Source: Chryseobacterium paridis (lineage in GTDB: Bacteria > Bacteroidota > Bacteroidia > Flavobacteriales > Weeksellaceae). From it: a stretch of 64,000 bases of DNA. The notes below the pieces were generated by a model, which did not search any database, was not told where the DNA came from, and was given only the letters and a program-made list of their open reading frames with translations. Of the stretch, positions 1 through 8,142 are shown in pieces. The first letter of the stretch is position 1. The number at the start of each line of letters is the position of its first letter. Location: contig NZ_JAENHK010000001.1 in NCBI RefSeq assembly GCF_016595215.1, positions 186,001 to 250,000 on the forward strand, given 5' to 3'. A program made the position numbers and the translations under genes.

Positions 1-837
1 AAGATTATCATTTAATAATTGAGAGAGCTGATGAGATGAAATATTCATCCTTGTAGCCAGATCATTTAATTTTAAATTTGGATTTTTATACAGTTCTTCA
101 GAATTCATTAGTCTTTCGAGTTTGGAGACAAAGCCATCTGCCCGTTCATCGGATATTTTTTTATTGGAATATCTGTTTAATTCCTTCGTCTCGCTCAAAC
201 GATACTTTTTATTAAATAAAATCAAAAAATTAGCATACAAAACAAATGAGAATACGAGACTTCCTCCTGCACAATAAATTTGAACCCATCCTGTGGCAAT
301 TAACTGATAAGCTAAAAATATGATCGTATTGCTAATTAAAACTGGTAGAATAAATTTATTAGGTTTCTCTGCATACTTCTTTGATAAAGTATAATATTCG
401 TAAACAGACCAAAAGACGAAAATTGTCCAAACCGTATAAATAAAGGTTCCATAATAAGTATCCCAGGTAACAGGAAAAAATAAATATAAAAGACCAACAG
501 CTCCTAAGATTAATGTCAGAATGCCGAACGAGCGTCTACAGTTTTTAAGAATGAAATGCTCCTGTAAAAAGGATGACCTGATATAGTAATACAAGGCAGG
601 ACCCGTAAAAAACAGGGCTGCCAGGCCCAGGTGAGGAATAATTCGTGGTAAATCCGGATAAAAATAAATGCAAACGGATATTCCAACCCTGATGCTTAAG
701 GTTAATAAAATTAATCCTAAGAAGAAATCAGGAATGTATTTAAGCTTTTTAACAAACAAAAGATATACCCCAAGCAAAAGCCCATTGAAAGCTCCCACTG
801 CACTAAAGAAGAATAACATTTGTTGCCCGAAAGTCAT
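1..837 (-). CDS. 7TM-AraC family transcriptional regulator (3' end cut by window)
   Basis: The frame is open from an ATG at 837 down to base 1 with no stop, so the 3' part of the gene lies outside. The 279 visible residues show about seven hydrophobic segments in the first 200 residues, a charged linker, and then the first helix-turn-helix of an AraC domain (pattern LNDLATRMNISSHQLSQLL). Flavobacteria encode many such regulators, in which a membrane sensor is fused to a C-terminal AraC DNA-binding domain. The signal sensed and the targets are unknown. It is separated from gltA by a bidirectional terminator, so it is its own transcription unit. No clear promoter box was found upstream of 837. 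Confidence 0.8.
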   Translation of the reverse strand, partial: MTFGQQMLFFFSAVGAFNGLLLGVYLLFVKKLKYIPDFFLGLILLTLSIRVGISVCIYFYPDLPRIIPHLGLAALFFTGPALYYYIRSSFLQEHFILKNCRRSFGILTLILGAVGLLYLFFPVTWDTYYGTFIYTVWTIFVFWSVYEYYTLSKKYAEKPNKFILPVLISNTIIFLAYQLIATGWVQIYCAGGSLVFSFVLYANFLILFNKKYRLSETKELNRYSNKKISDERADGFVSKLERLMNSEELYKNPNLKLNDLATRMNISSHQLSQLLNDNL

Positions 838-953
838 TGTATACTAGTTTTTTATACTTAGTAAAAATAACAAATTTTTGATATTCAATTTTAGATAATT
901 ACTTAAATTTTTTTCGATGTTAAATAATCTGATTCGGTAAAAACTTTGCATAA

Positions 954-983
954 AAAAATCCCAAAGCTTACTTTGGGATTTTT
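954..983 (-). terminator. Rho-independent terminator after gltA
   Basis: A 13-bp perfect stem (954-966 pairs with 971-983) has a 4-base loop and A/T runs on both sides. It lies 20 bases past the gltA stop on the minus strand. The run of T in either direction means it could also work on the plus strand. Confidence 0.9.
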
Positions 984-1002
984 TTTATCATTGAAACAGT
1001 TC

Positions 1003-2289
1003 TTATCTGTTTACCATATCGATATAGTCTCTTTGTTGAGCTCCTTGGTATACCTGTCTTGGTCTTCCGATTGGATCTCCTTTCAATCTCATTTCTTTCC
1101 ACTGAGAAATCCATCCTGGAAGTCTTCCTAATGCAAACATTACTGTAAACATTTCAGTAGGAATTCCTAACGCTCTGTAGATGATTCCTGAATAGAAATC
1201 TACGTTTGGATATAATTTTCTTTCGATGAAGTAGTCGTCTTCAAGAGCTACTCTTTCTAATTGCATTGCAATATCCAAAGCTTTATCCTGAATTCCTAAT
1301 GCATTAAGGATGTCATCAGCAGCTTTTTTGATAATTTTTGCTCTTGGGTCGAAGTTTTTGTAAACTCTGTGTCCGAATCCCATTAGACGGAAGCTGTCAT
1401 TTTTATCTTTTGCTTTAGCAACATACTTAGATACATCACCTCCATCTTTATCAATAAGTTCAAGCATTTCAATTACTGCCTGATTAGCCCCACCGTGAAG
1501 TGGTCCCCAAAGTGCAGAAACACCTGCAGAAATAGATGCGAAAAGTCCTGTATGTGCAGAACCTACCATTCTCACTGTAGAAGTAGAACAGTTTTGTTCG
1601 TGATCTGCGTGTAAAATTAATAATTTATCTAAAGCACCTACAACTACTGGATCTATTTCAAACTGTTCGTTTGGTAGTCTGAAAGCCATTTTGTAGAAGT
1701 TCTCTACATAGTTTAAGCTGTTGTCACCATGATTAATAGGTAATCCCTGAGTTTTTCTGTAAGTCCAAGCACAAAGGTGAGAGAATTTAGCAATCATTAA
1801 TTCAGCAGCATGATCCATTTCTTCTTTAGAATTTACGTTAACAGCTTTAGGGTTAAAAGCAGTTAATGCAGAAGTTAAAGAAGATAAAACTCCCATAGGG
1901 TGAGCAGAACGAGGAAAAACATCAATGATTTTTTTCATTTCGTCTGCGATGAAGTTATATTTTTTGATATTGTTTTCGAAAGAACCGTATTGATCTTTAT
2001 TAGGTAATTCTCCATGTAATAAAAGATACATTACTTCAGTAAAATTGGATTTTTCAGCAATCTGTTCGATTGGATATCCTCTATAAAGTAATTCTCCTTG
2101 ATCTCCATCTAAATAAGTGATATCGCTAATTGTAGCTCCAGTATTTTTATAACCTAAATCCAGGGTGATCAGACCAGTTTGGTCTCTTAATTTTGAAATA
2201 TCTATCCCTCTGTCTCCGATAGTACTATCCACGATAGGATATTCATACGAATTACCGTCGTAATTCAATATAACTTTGTTGTCTGACAT
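1003..2289 (-). CDS. gltA: Citrate synthase
   Basis: Condenses oxaloacetate and acetyl-CoA to citrate, the entry step of the TCA cycle. The 428 residues match the length of type II (GltA-like) citrate synthases. Visible signatures are GPLHGGANQAV, with the first active-site His, and GFGHRVYKNFDPRA, with the second, followed by the C-terminal region with PNVDFYSG carrying the catalytic Asp. The start at 2289 gives the expected N-terminus (MSDNKVILNYDG). The gene follows eno on the same strand but a terminator lies between them, so it probably has its own promoter or depends on read-through. I found no consensus -7 box in the 84-base gap. Confidence 0.97.
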   Translation of the reverse strand: MSDNKVILNYDGNSYEYPIVDSTIGDRGIDISKLRDQTGLITLDLGYKNTGATISDITYLDGDQGELLYRGYPIEQIAEKSNFTEVMYLLLHGELPNKDQYGSFENNIKKYNFIADEMKKIIDVFPRSAHPMGVLSSLTSALTAFNPKAVNVNSKEEMDHAAELMIAKFSHLCAWTYRKTQGLPINHGDNSLNYVENFYKMAFRLPNEQFEIDPVVVGALDKLLILHADHEQNCSTSTVRMVGSAHTGLFASISAGVSALWGPLHGGANQAVIEMLELIDKDGGDVSKYVAKAKDKNDSFRLMGFGHRVYKNFDPRAKIIKKAADDILNALGIQDKALDIAMQLERVALEDDYFIERKLYPNVDFYSGIIYRALGIPTEMFTVMFALGRLPGWISQWKEMRLKGDPIGRPRQVYQGAQQRDYIDMVNR

Positions 2290-2326
2290 TATTTATTTAT
2301 TTTTTTTAAATTTACTAAAATTCAAT

Positions 2327-2355
2327 AAAAAAACAGCAAACAAATTATCGTTTGC
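2327..2355 (-). terminator. Terminator after eno
   Basis: On the minus strand GCAAAC pairs with GTTTGC (2350-2355 with 2336-2341) around an 8-base loop and is followed by seven T (bases 2327-2333 on the plus strand are A). It sits about 18 bases after the eno stop. Confidence 0.7.
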
Positions 2356-2373
2356 CGTCATTTATATTTTCAA

Positions 2374-3708
<1,335 letters not shown>

Positions 3709-3735
3709 TTATTATTTATTAATATACTTGAGTCA

Positions 3736-3743
3736 CAAATTTA
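3736..3743 (-). promoter_or_regulatory. Possible -7 box for eno
   Basis: TAAATTTG on the minus strand fits the flavobacterial -7 consensus TAnnTTTG, 69 bases before the eno start. No TTG is seen at the usual -33 distance, so support is partial. Confidence 0.35.
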
Positions 3744-3799
3744 ATGAAAAAATTAGTGTCATGAAAAAACTAGACTTTAATATTTGGTAATAAAACATA

Positions 3800-3836
3800 A
3801 AATTCTCCAAAATTTTAAGTACATTTTGGAGAATTT
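3800..3836 (-). terminator. Terminator of the small-gene operon
   Basis: A 13- to 14-bp perfect stem (3800-3813 with 3823-3836) has a 9-base loop and is followed on the minus strand by a broken T run. It lies about 40 bases past the stop of the lipoprotein gene ending at 3876. Confidence 0.8.
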
Positions 3837-3875
3837 AAAAATGTGTTGCATAACAACTGATTTTCATCATTGAAC

Positions 3876-4460
3876 TCACTGAGTTAAGTCATATTTTTTT
3901 CGCTCTTCTGGCGTCAGTGTTCTTAAAGTTTTAGCTTTTTCTTCTTCAGCCTGAGCCTTTGCTTTATCAGCTTCTTCTTTTGCCGTTTCCGAAATTTTGC
4001 CTTGAAGTGCGGTGATACTATTAACAATGTTATTAAAACTATTCCAATATAACTCTCCTTTGCATTGCTCTTCAAAATTAATACAGTGTTCTTCCAATCT
4101 ATACAATGCATCTCTAAGCATATTTACCGGAGCAGTCCTCTCACCAAGTTTAGACAGGCTCTCTGTTATTTTGGTCATTTGTTCTGCAGAGACACTATCT
4201 CCGGAACTCAGTTTACCCATCAGCTTACTTGTTATGTCCGTAGTTCTGGCAATAGCTGCATCTGGTTGTACTTCGGATAATATTTTGTTGATCTTCCCAT
4301 CTGGTTTGATACTTACTATTGCCCCTCTTCGCATCGCATCATACGACATCTGATAATTTGAAGTCGTATTTTTCAGCTCTTCTAATGTTGCCTTATGCAG
4401 ATTACTACAAGAAGTAAACAATAGGGCAATTCCTAAAACTAAAAATATATTTTTCATCAC
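3876..4460 (-). CDS. Unrecognised lipoprotein with C-terminal coiled coil
   Basis: I do not recognise the family. The first 18 residues form a lipoprotein signal peptide ending in the lipobox FTSC (lipid-carrying Cys18). The rest is polar and helical, with a Lys/Glu/Ala-rich coiled coil at about residues 150-180. Three further Cys appear near residues 120-130. It is the last gene of a three-gene operon; its ATG overlaps the stop of the 66-residue gene by 4 bases (ATGA), so the two are translationally coupled. The operon promoter copies that of the response-regulator operon next door, so it may act at the envelope as an output or accessory of that two-component system. That link is inference. 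Confidence 0.75.
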   Translation of the reverse strand: MMKNIFLVLGIALLFTSCSNLHKATLEELKNTTSNYQMSYDAMRRGAIVSIKPDGKINKILSEVQPDAAIARTTDITSKLMGKLSSGDSVSAEQMTKITESLSKLGERTAPVNMLRDALYRLEEHCINFEEQCKGELYWNSFNNIVNSITALQGKISETAKEEADKAKAQAEEEKAKTLRTLTPEERKKYDLTQ

Positions 4461-4657
4461 ATTACATTAAAAATTGAGTTATCCGTTGGGTCATATTTGG
4501 CTTTGCCTTTTCCAAGTACATGTGCTAATGCACTGAAAGTTTCGTAATCTAAATCATCCATAATTTCCTCAGATGCTGCATCTTTAAATTTTAAGATGAC
4601 CTTTCCTTTTTTAGAGCTGATATTCCAGTCTAATAAATAGTTTGTGATCGTTTTCAT
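4457..4657 (-). CDS. Small unrecognised 66-residue protein
   Basis: A compact soluble protein without a signal peptide or membrane segment. The first half alternates charged and hydrophobic residues (KGKVILKFKD), as in a small beta-rich fold; the second half is acidic (EEIMDDLDYETF). It lies 17 bases after the two-TM gene and its stop overlaps the lipoprotein start. The tight packing with coupled neighbours is the main evidence that it is real. Function unknown. Confidence 0.6.
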   Translation of the reverse strand: MKTITNYLLDWNISSKKGKVILKFKDAASEEIMDDLDYETFSALAHVLGKGKAKYDPTDNSIFNVM

Positions 4658-4674
4658 GACTTTTGTTTTTATTT

Positions 4675-5001
4675 TTATTTGTTGGGTGAAGGAGCAAGAA
4701 GTCCGGCTAATGCCCCAATTGCTCCAGATGAAATTGCAGTGAAAATTGTAATTAACTGTTCATTTAGTTTAACATTCTCGTGTAGAGAAAGTACGATCAA
4801 TCCTGTTATTATACCAATGATGGCAAGCCCAAACATTAAGACGATAATTCTATATATCCAGGTATCTGTTTCTTTTGGGTTCTTTACTTCAATACTGTTT
4901 ACAGCCTGAATAGGATTATCTCTAAATTCCTGCTGTAATTTATTGTTGTTGCTTAAAGTTTGTTTGAAATCTTCAAAACTGTTATTAATTGTAGTTTTCA
5001 T
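4675..5001 (-). CDS. Small membrane protein with two predicted TM segments
   Basis: 108 residues: a polar N-terminal half (about 1-45), then two hydrophobic segments at about residues 48-72 (IYRIIVLMFGLAIIGIITGL) and 82-104 (Gly/Ala-rich, ending APSPNK). The N-terminal pattern, with spaced Phe/Leu and an NP near residue 30, is loosely like a helical leader domain, but I would not assign it. First gene of a three-gene operon, 34-57 bases behind a promoter with the same layout as the nearby response-regulator promoter. Function unknown; the small size and paired helices would fit a regulatory or pore-type membrane peptide, which is only a guess. Confidence 0.65.
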   Translation of the reverse strand: MKTTINNSFEDFKQTLSNNNKLQQEFRDNPIQAVNSIEVKNPKETDTWIYRIIVLMFGLAIIGIITGLIVLSLHENVKLNEQLITIFTAISSGAIGALAGLLAPSPNK

Positions 5002-5021
5002 GATCGTGAGTTTTATTGTAT

Positions 5022-5075
5022 CAAATTTCTCACTAAAAAAGACTCAAGTCAATTACACAAAAGGGTGATTGTAAT
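5022..5075 (-). promoter_or_regulatory. Promoter and candidate operator of the small-gene operon
   Basis: On the minus strand the -33 TTG is at 5050-5052 and the -7 element GAAATTTG at 5022-5029, with a 20-base spacer. GTGTAATTGA overlaps the -33 element, and an ATTACA half-site (5070-5075) lies upstream, giving a loose inverted repeat. The same GTGTAATTGA-N19-GAAATTTG string occurs before the response-regulator gene at 8010. The first base of the -7 box departs from TAnnTTTG, as is common in regulated promoters. Confidence 0.65.
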
Positions 5076-5116
5076 AAACATAATCACAACAAGTACCATG
5101 CTAATTTTCATACACA

Positions 5117-5905
5117 TCATATCTTTACTTTAAAAAGTAATTCTGTTCCTTTTTCTGTAGGTACAATTTTGCATTCCCCATTCAATTCCTTCATTCTCCG
5201 TTTCATATTTCGAAGGCCATTTCCTTCAACTACATCTTTACGAATGCCAATTCCATTGTCAGAAATCACTATAGTGAATTCATTATTATTTTGTAAAAAT
5301 GAAAGATTTAATTCGGATGCCTGACTATGTTTATAAGCATTATTTAGTGATTCTTTTAAACACAAAAATATATTTCTTCTTACTTCCGCTGAAACTGGTC
5401 TATCTGAAATTATGTTCTGCTCTTTTACTATCAACGCTATCGTTGTTTTTCTCAAGAAATTTTCAGCATAAATTTTTGTATAGCCAATTAAACTTCCTAA
5501 AGTATCGTTTCCAGAATTCAGGTTCCAAAGCATCTCACGCATAGAAATATTCATTTCTTCTGAGGTTTTCAACAACTCATCAATATCGCTCTTCAGATCA
5601 TTCTCTTTTGCTTTTTGTTTTAAAAATTCAGCTTGCAGTTTAAGTGCAGAAATTCCTGCTCCCAGATCATCGTGCATATCATGAGAAATCCTTTCCCGTT
5701 CTAATTCTATTGATTTTTGTTTTTCAAGTTCTTTTTGAAGCAATTGATTTTGATGTTCTGCTTCTTTAAGCTGTTTTTCTTTGAGATATAAGAGCTGTTT
5801 TCTATTGTACATTAATACCACAAAAATGATGAATGCCACAAAGAACATCATTATAGCAATAGTAATTATATAGGTAATCTTAAGCTCGTTAGGAAGTTCT
5901 TTCAT
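5117..5905 (-). CDS. Sensor histidine kinase, HisKA_3 (NarX-like) type
   Basis: Phosphorylates the partner response regulator encoded two genes upstream. Read from the ATG at 5905: one membrane segment at about residues 9-33, a charged coiled coil to about 70, the dimerisation/phosphoacceptor box RISHDMHDDLG (His78 is the likely phosphorylated residue), then an HATPase domain with the N-box LKESLNNAYKH, G1 DNGIGI and G2 GNGLRNMKRRM. There is no extracytoplasmic sensor domain, so sensing is probably done by the 7TM protein just upstream, whose stop overlaps this start by 17 bases. An alternative TTG start at 5914 adds three residues. Confidence 0.9.
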   Translation of the reverse strand: MKELPNELKITYIITIAIMMFFVAFIIFVVLMYNRKQLLYLKEKQLKEAEHQNQLLQKELEKQKSIELERERISHDMHDDLGAGISALKLQAEFLKQKAKENDLKSDIDELLKTSEEMNISMREMLWNLNSGNDTLGSLIGYTKIYAENFLRKTTIALIVKEQNIISDRPVSAEVRRNIFLCLKESLNNAYKHSQASELNLSFLQNNNEFTIVISDNGIGIRKDVVEGNGLRNMKRRMKELNGECKIVPTEKGTELLFKVKI

Positions 5906-6545
5906 TTTTAACAAATACTAAACCTATTAAAAAAAATAAATAGGTGATTATATTAACAACAGAAAAAGTTGTAATTAAAAAACTAAGAAGCTTTGGATCA
6001 TTTTCCTCTAAAAAATACATGGGTATAGCTCTAAAAATAAAGAATACAGACCAAATAAGAAGACCTGAACTAATCCAAAATAAAAAATTATGAGTCATTC
6101 TAGATTCATCAACATTCTGCAACCTATACGAATACCAAAATATTGAAAGATAAATAAACAAAACAGGAAGACTTATTACTAGAATGAAGCTGAGCTGTTC
6201 CATTTCTTGATTTTGGATTTTATAGATGTTTAGAAATATTAAAGAAGCTACCACTATAATGGTTAAAATTCTAAAACTTTTACTCTTTATTTTTTGGTAA
6301 TAAATTGTTCCAAAATAAACCATTGAAAAGAGAATATAACAAGCAAACAAGATATTCCTATTAAATTCTATTAAATATGGAAAATTTACTGGAATAATAT
6401 CTACTAACATTACAAAAAGTAGATAGATATAAAAGTAAAATTGTTGTTTTGATTTCGCATTAAAAATCCACAGATATAATGAATACAAAAAACTAATCAA
6501 AACAACAATTTCATAAATTCTATTTAAGGACATTGTTGTGGACAT
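5889..6545 (-). CDS. Seven-TM membrane protein, probable sensor partner of the kinase
   Basis: 218 residues that are almost entirely hydrophobic, with seven predicted helices (about residues 10-28, 37-53, 66-85, 92-110, 119-141, 152-176, 187-212) and a short polar tail. It resembles the membrane half of 7TM-type kinases and regulators in Bacteroidota, but here it is a separate polypeptide. Its 5' end overlaps the lipoprotein gene by 22 bases and its 3' end overlaps the kinase by 17, which suggests fixed stoichiometry and a complex. The ligand is unknown; the assignment as sensor rests on gene context. A second ATG at 6533 is also possible. Confidence 0.75.
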   Translation of the reverse strand: MSTTMSLNRIYEIVVLISFLYSLYLWIFNAKSKQQFYFYIYLLFVMLVDIIPVNFPYLIEFNRNILFACYILFSMVYFGTIYYQKIKSKSFRILTIIVVASLIFLNIYKIQNQEMEQLSFILVISLPVLFIYLSIFWYSYRLQNVDESRMTHNFLFWISSGLLIWSVFFIFRAIPMYFLEENDPKLLSFLITTFSVVNIITYLFFLIGLVFVKNERTS

Positions 6546-7372
6546 AGAGAGTTCATATCATAACTTGATAAATTATCTATAGTAAGAGAGCTACTATCAT
6601 CCACATCAAAAATGACCGTTAGCTGGCCAGGCATATATTTTTTCTGATCCAAAAGCTGCAACTCCCTAATATTATTAAAGTCCTTATCCTTTTTATAGTC
6701 CAAAGCTTCGGATAAACAAATATTCATAAAGCCAACTTTTTTAACCGTATTGGCATTCATGGTGTCATAGAGCTTTATTTTTCCATAGTGATTATAAAGT
6801 TCTTCTCTAGGTATTTTCACATAATCAGTATTTATTTTTGTGCTGTCTTTTACTCTTTGATTAATTATTGGCTTAATATTCTTTTGATAATTCTCTTTCA
6901 TTTTTTTAAAATCTTCCGGCTTAATTTCAACTTTTTTGTTGAGAGAAAAAACTGCATAATAATTGGGGATATCAACTCCATTTTTAGTTTTTGAATAAAC
7001 CATGTAGAGGGCATTATCAAAAGGATCCAAATCTTTATAATTTAAATTATCTTTTTTCAGATATTGGATGAAATAAATTCTAATCTCATCAAACAAGGGC
7101 TCATCTCCAGTTTCATTTTCAATCCAAAGCATATTTTCAAGGGCGGTAAGATTTAATTGAAAGCTGTCAAAGGTTTTTATTCCTGCATCATTCAATAGCT
7201 TTTTGGTTGCACCAAAATTTGTTTTCATTTCAGCAGCTGTGGCTTTTGGTATTTTTATCTGTTTAGGACCACCAATTGACTCCTCCTGTTTGGGAGATTG
7301 CTGATCTGCTTTTTTACAACATCCTGACAGTGTAATCAATGCCAAGATTAAAATAATAAATTTTGTTTTCAT
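6524..7372 (-). CDS. Unrecognised lipoprotein of the two-component operon
   Basis: 282 residues starting with a lipoprotein signal peptide (lipobox LSGC, Cys18, followed by a second Cys). The mature part is soluble and mixed alpha/beta, with several Tyr/Asn-rich stretches and a Cys-x3-Cys pair at the very C-terminus (CPQQC). I recognise no family. It lies 5 bases after the response regulator and overlaps the 7TM gene, so all four genes should share one transcript. A surface lipoprotein that presents a ligand to the 7TM sensor is an attractive but unproven role. Confidence 0.7.
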   Translation of the reverse strand: MKTKFIILILALITLSGCCKKADQQSPKQEESIGGPKQIKIPKATAAEMKTNFGATKKLLNDAGIKTFDSFQLNLTALENMLWIENETGDEPLFDEIRIYFIQYLKKDNLNYKDLDPFDNALYMVYSKTKNGVDIPNYYAVFSLNKKVEIKPEDFKKMKENYQKNIKPIINQRVKDSTKINTDYVKIPREELYNHYGKIKLYDTMNANTVKKVGFMNICLSEALDYKKDKDFNNIRELQLLDQKKYMPGQLTVIFDVDDSSSLTIDNLSSYDMNSLCPQQCP

Positions 7373-7377
7373 GGTTT

Positions 7378-8010
7378 TTAGTTTTTAAAATGGTTAAATT
7401 TATTGATAGCTTCTACTTTATTGCTTACATGTAATTTTCTGTAGATGTTTCCGACGTGTTTTTTTACGGTATCCATGCTTATGCATTTCTGATCTGCAAT
7501 TTCTTTGTATAACAAGCCACGTGAAAGAAGTTCAAGAATTTCCTTTTCCCGATTGGTTAATTCGTCGTATCCTTTTACTTCTGTAGTTTTCTTTTCGAAA
7601 TGATTTAAAACTCTTCTTGCAATAGAAAAGCTCATGGGAGCTCCTCCGTTATATACATCACGGATAGAGGTGAGAATTTTATCCATGCTTTCTCCTTTAA
7701 TAAGATATCCCATTGCTCCCGCTTTAAGAGAGTTAAAAATCTTTTCATCATCTTCAAAGCTGGTACACATGATAAACTGAGTATCGGGCATATCTTTCCG
7801 TACCTTTTCGATGATTTCAATTCCCAGCATATCTTGCAACTGAATATCCATCATTACCACATCCGGAGAAATTTTTGGTAGATTGTTTAATGCTTCATTG
7901 CCATCAAAGAACTGAGCGATCACTTTCATGTCAGTTTGATAATTGATGACCTTCTTCAACGCATTGTTGTAGTTTTTCTCATCTTCTACTATGGCTATGG
8001 AAATGCTCAT
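7378..8010 (-). CDS. Response regulator, NarL/LuxR type
   Basis: 210 residues: a receiver domain (acidic pocket EDE near residue 10, phosphorylated Asp55 in MMDIQLQD, conserved Lys in YLIKGES) and a C-terminal LuxR-type helix-turn-helix (ELTNREKEILELLSRG, then SMDTVKKHVGNIYRKL). The frame is open to an upstream ATG at 8061, but that codon lies inside the inverted repeat, upstream of the -7 box, so the start at 8010, which begins the receiver domain directly, is preferred. First gene of the operon regulator-lipoprotein-7TM-kinase. NarL-type regulators bind inverted repeats; a perfect one sits at its own promoter, which suggests autoregulation. Confidence 0.93.
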   Translation of the reverse strand: MSISIAIVEDEKNYNNALKKVINYQTDMKVIAQFFDGNEALNNLPKISPDVVMMDIQLQDMLGIEIIEKVRKDMPDTQFIMCTSFEDDEKIFNSLKAGAMGYLIKGESMDKILTSIRDVYNGGAPMSFSIARRVLNHFEKKTTEVKGYDELTNREKEILELLSRGLLYKEIADQKCISMDTVKKHVGNIYRKLHVSNKVEAINKFNHFKN

Positions 8011-8030
8011 GTCCGTTATTTTGTTAATGA

Positions 8031-8079
8031 CAAATTTCAACAGAAAACAAAGTAGAATCAATTACACTTTTGTGTAATT
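8031..8079 (-). promoter_or_regulatory. Promoter and inverted-repeat operator of the two-component operon
   Basis: Minus strand: -33 TTG at 8059-8061, 20-base spacer, -7 element GAAATTTG at 8031-8038, then the ATG at 8010. A perfect inverted repeat AATTACAC-N4-GTGTAATT (8060-8079) overlaps the -33 element from upstream. This is the expected target shape for a NarL-type regulator. The same element and spacing recur at 5022-5052. Confidence 0.7.
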
Positions 8080-8142
8080 TTAAAATTTAAGTTCCGGGTT
8101 ATTAGTTTGTTTTTTGTTCTTCTTAAAATTAATCAATTTTCA

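Noticed and set aside
946..1131. Short plus-strand open frame across the gltA end
   Set aside because: It begins in the terminator and is antisense to conserved gltA codons.
8011..8061. Upstream ATG (8061) as start of the NarL-type regulator
   Set aside because: It lies inside the operator and upstream of the -7 box, and the extra residues do not belong to the receiver domain.
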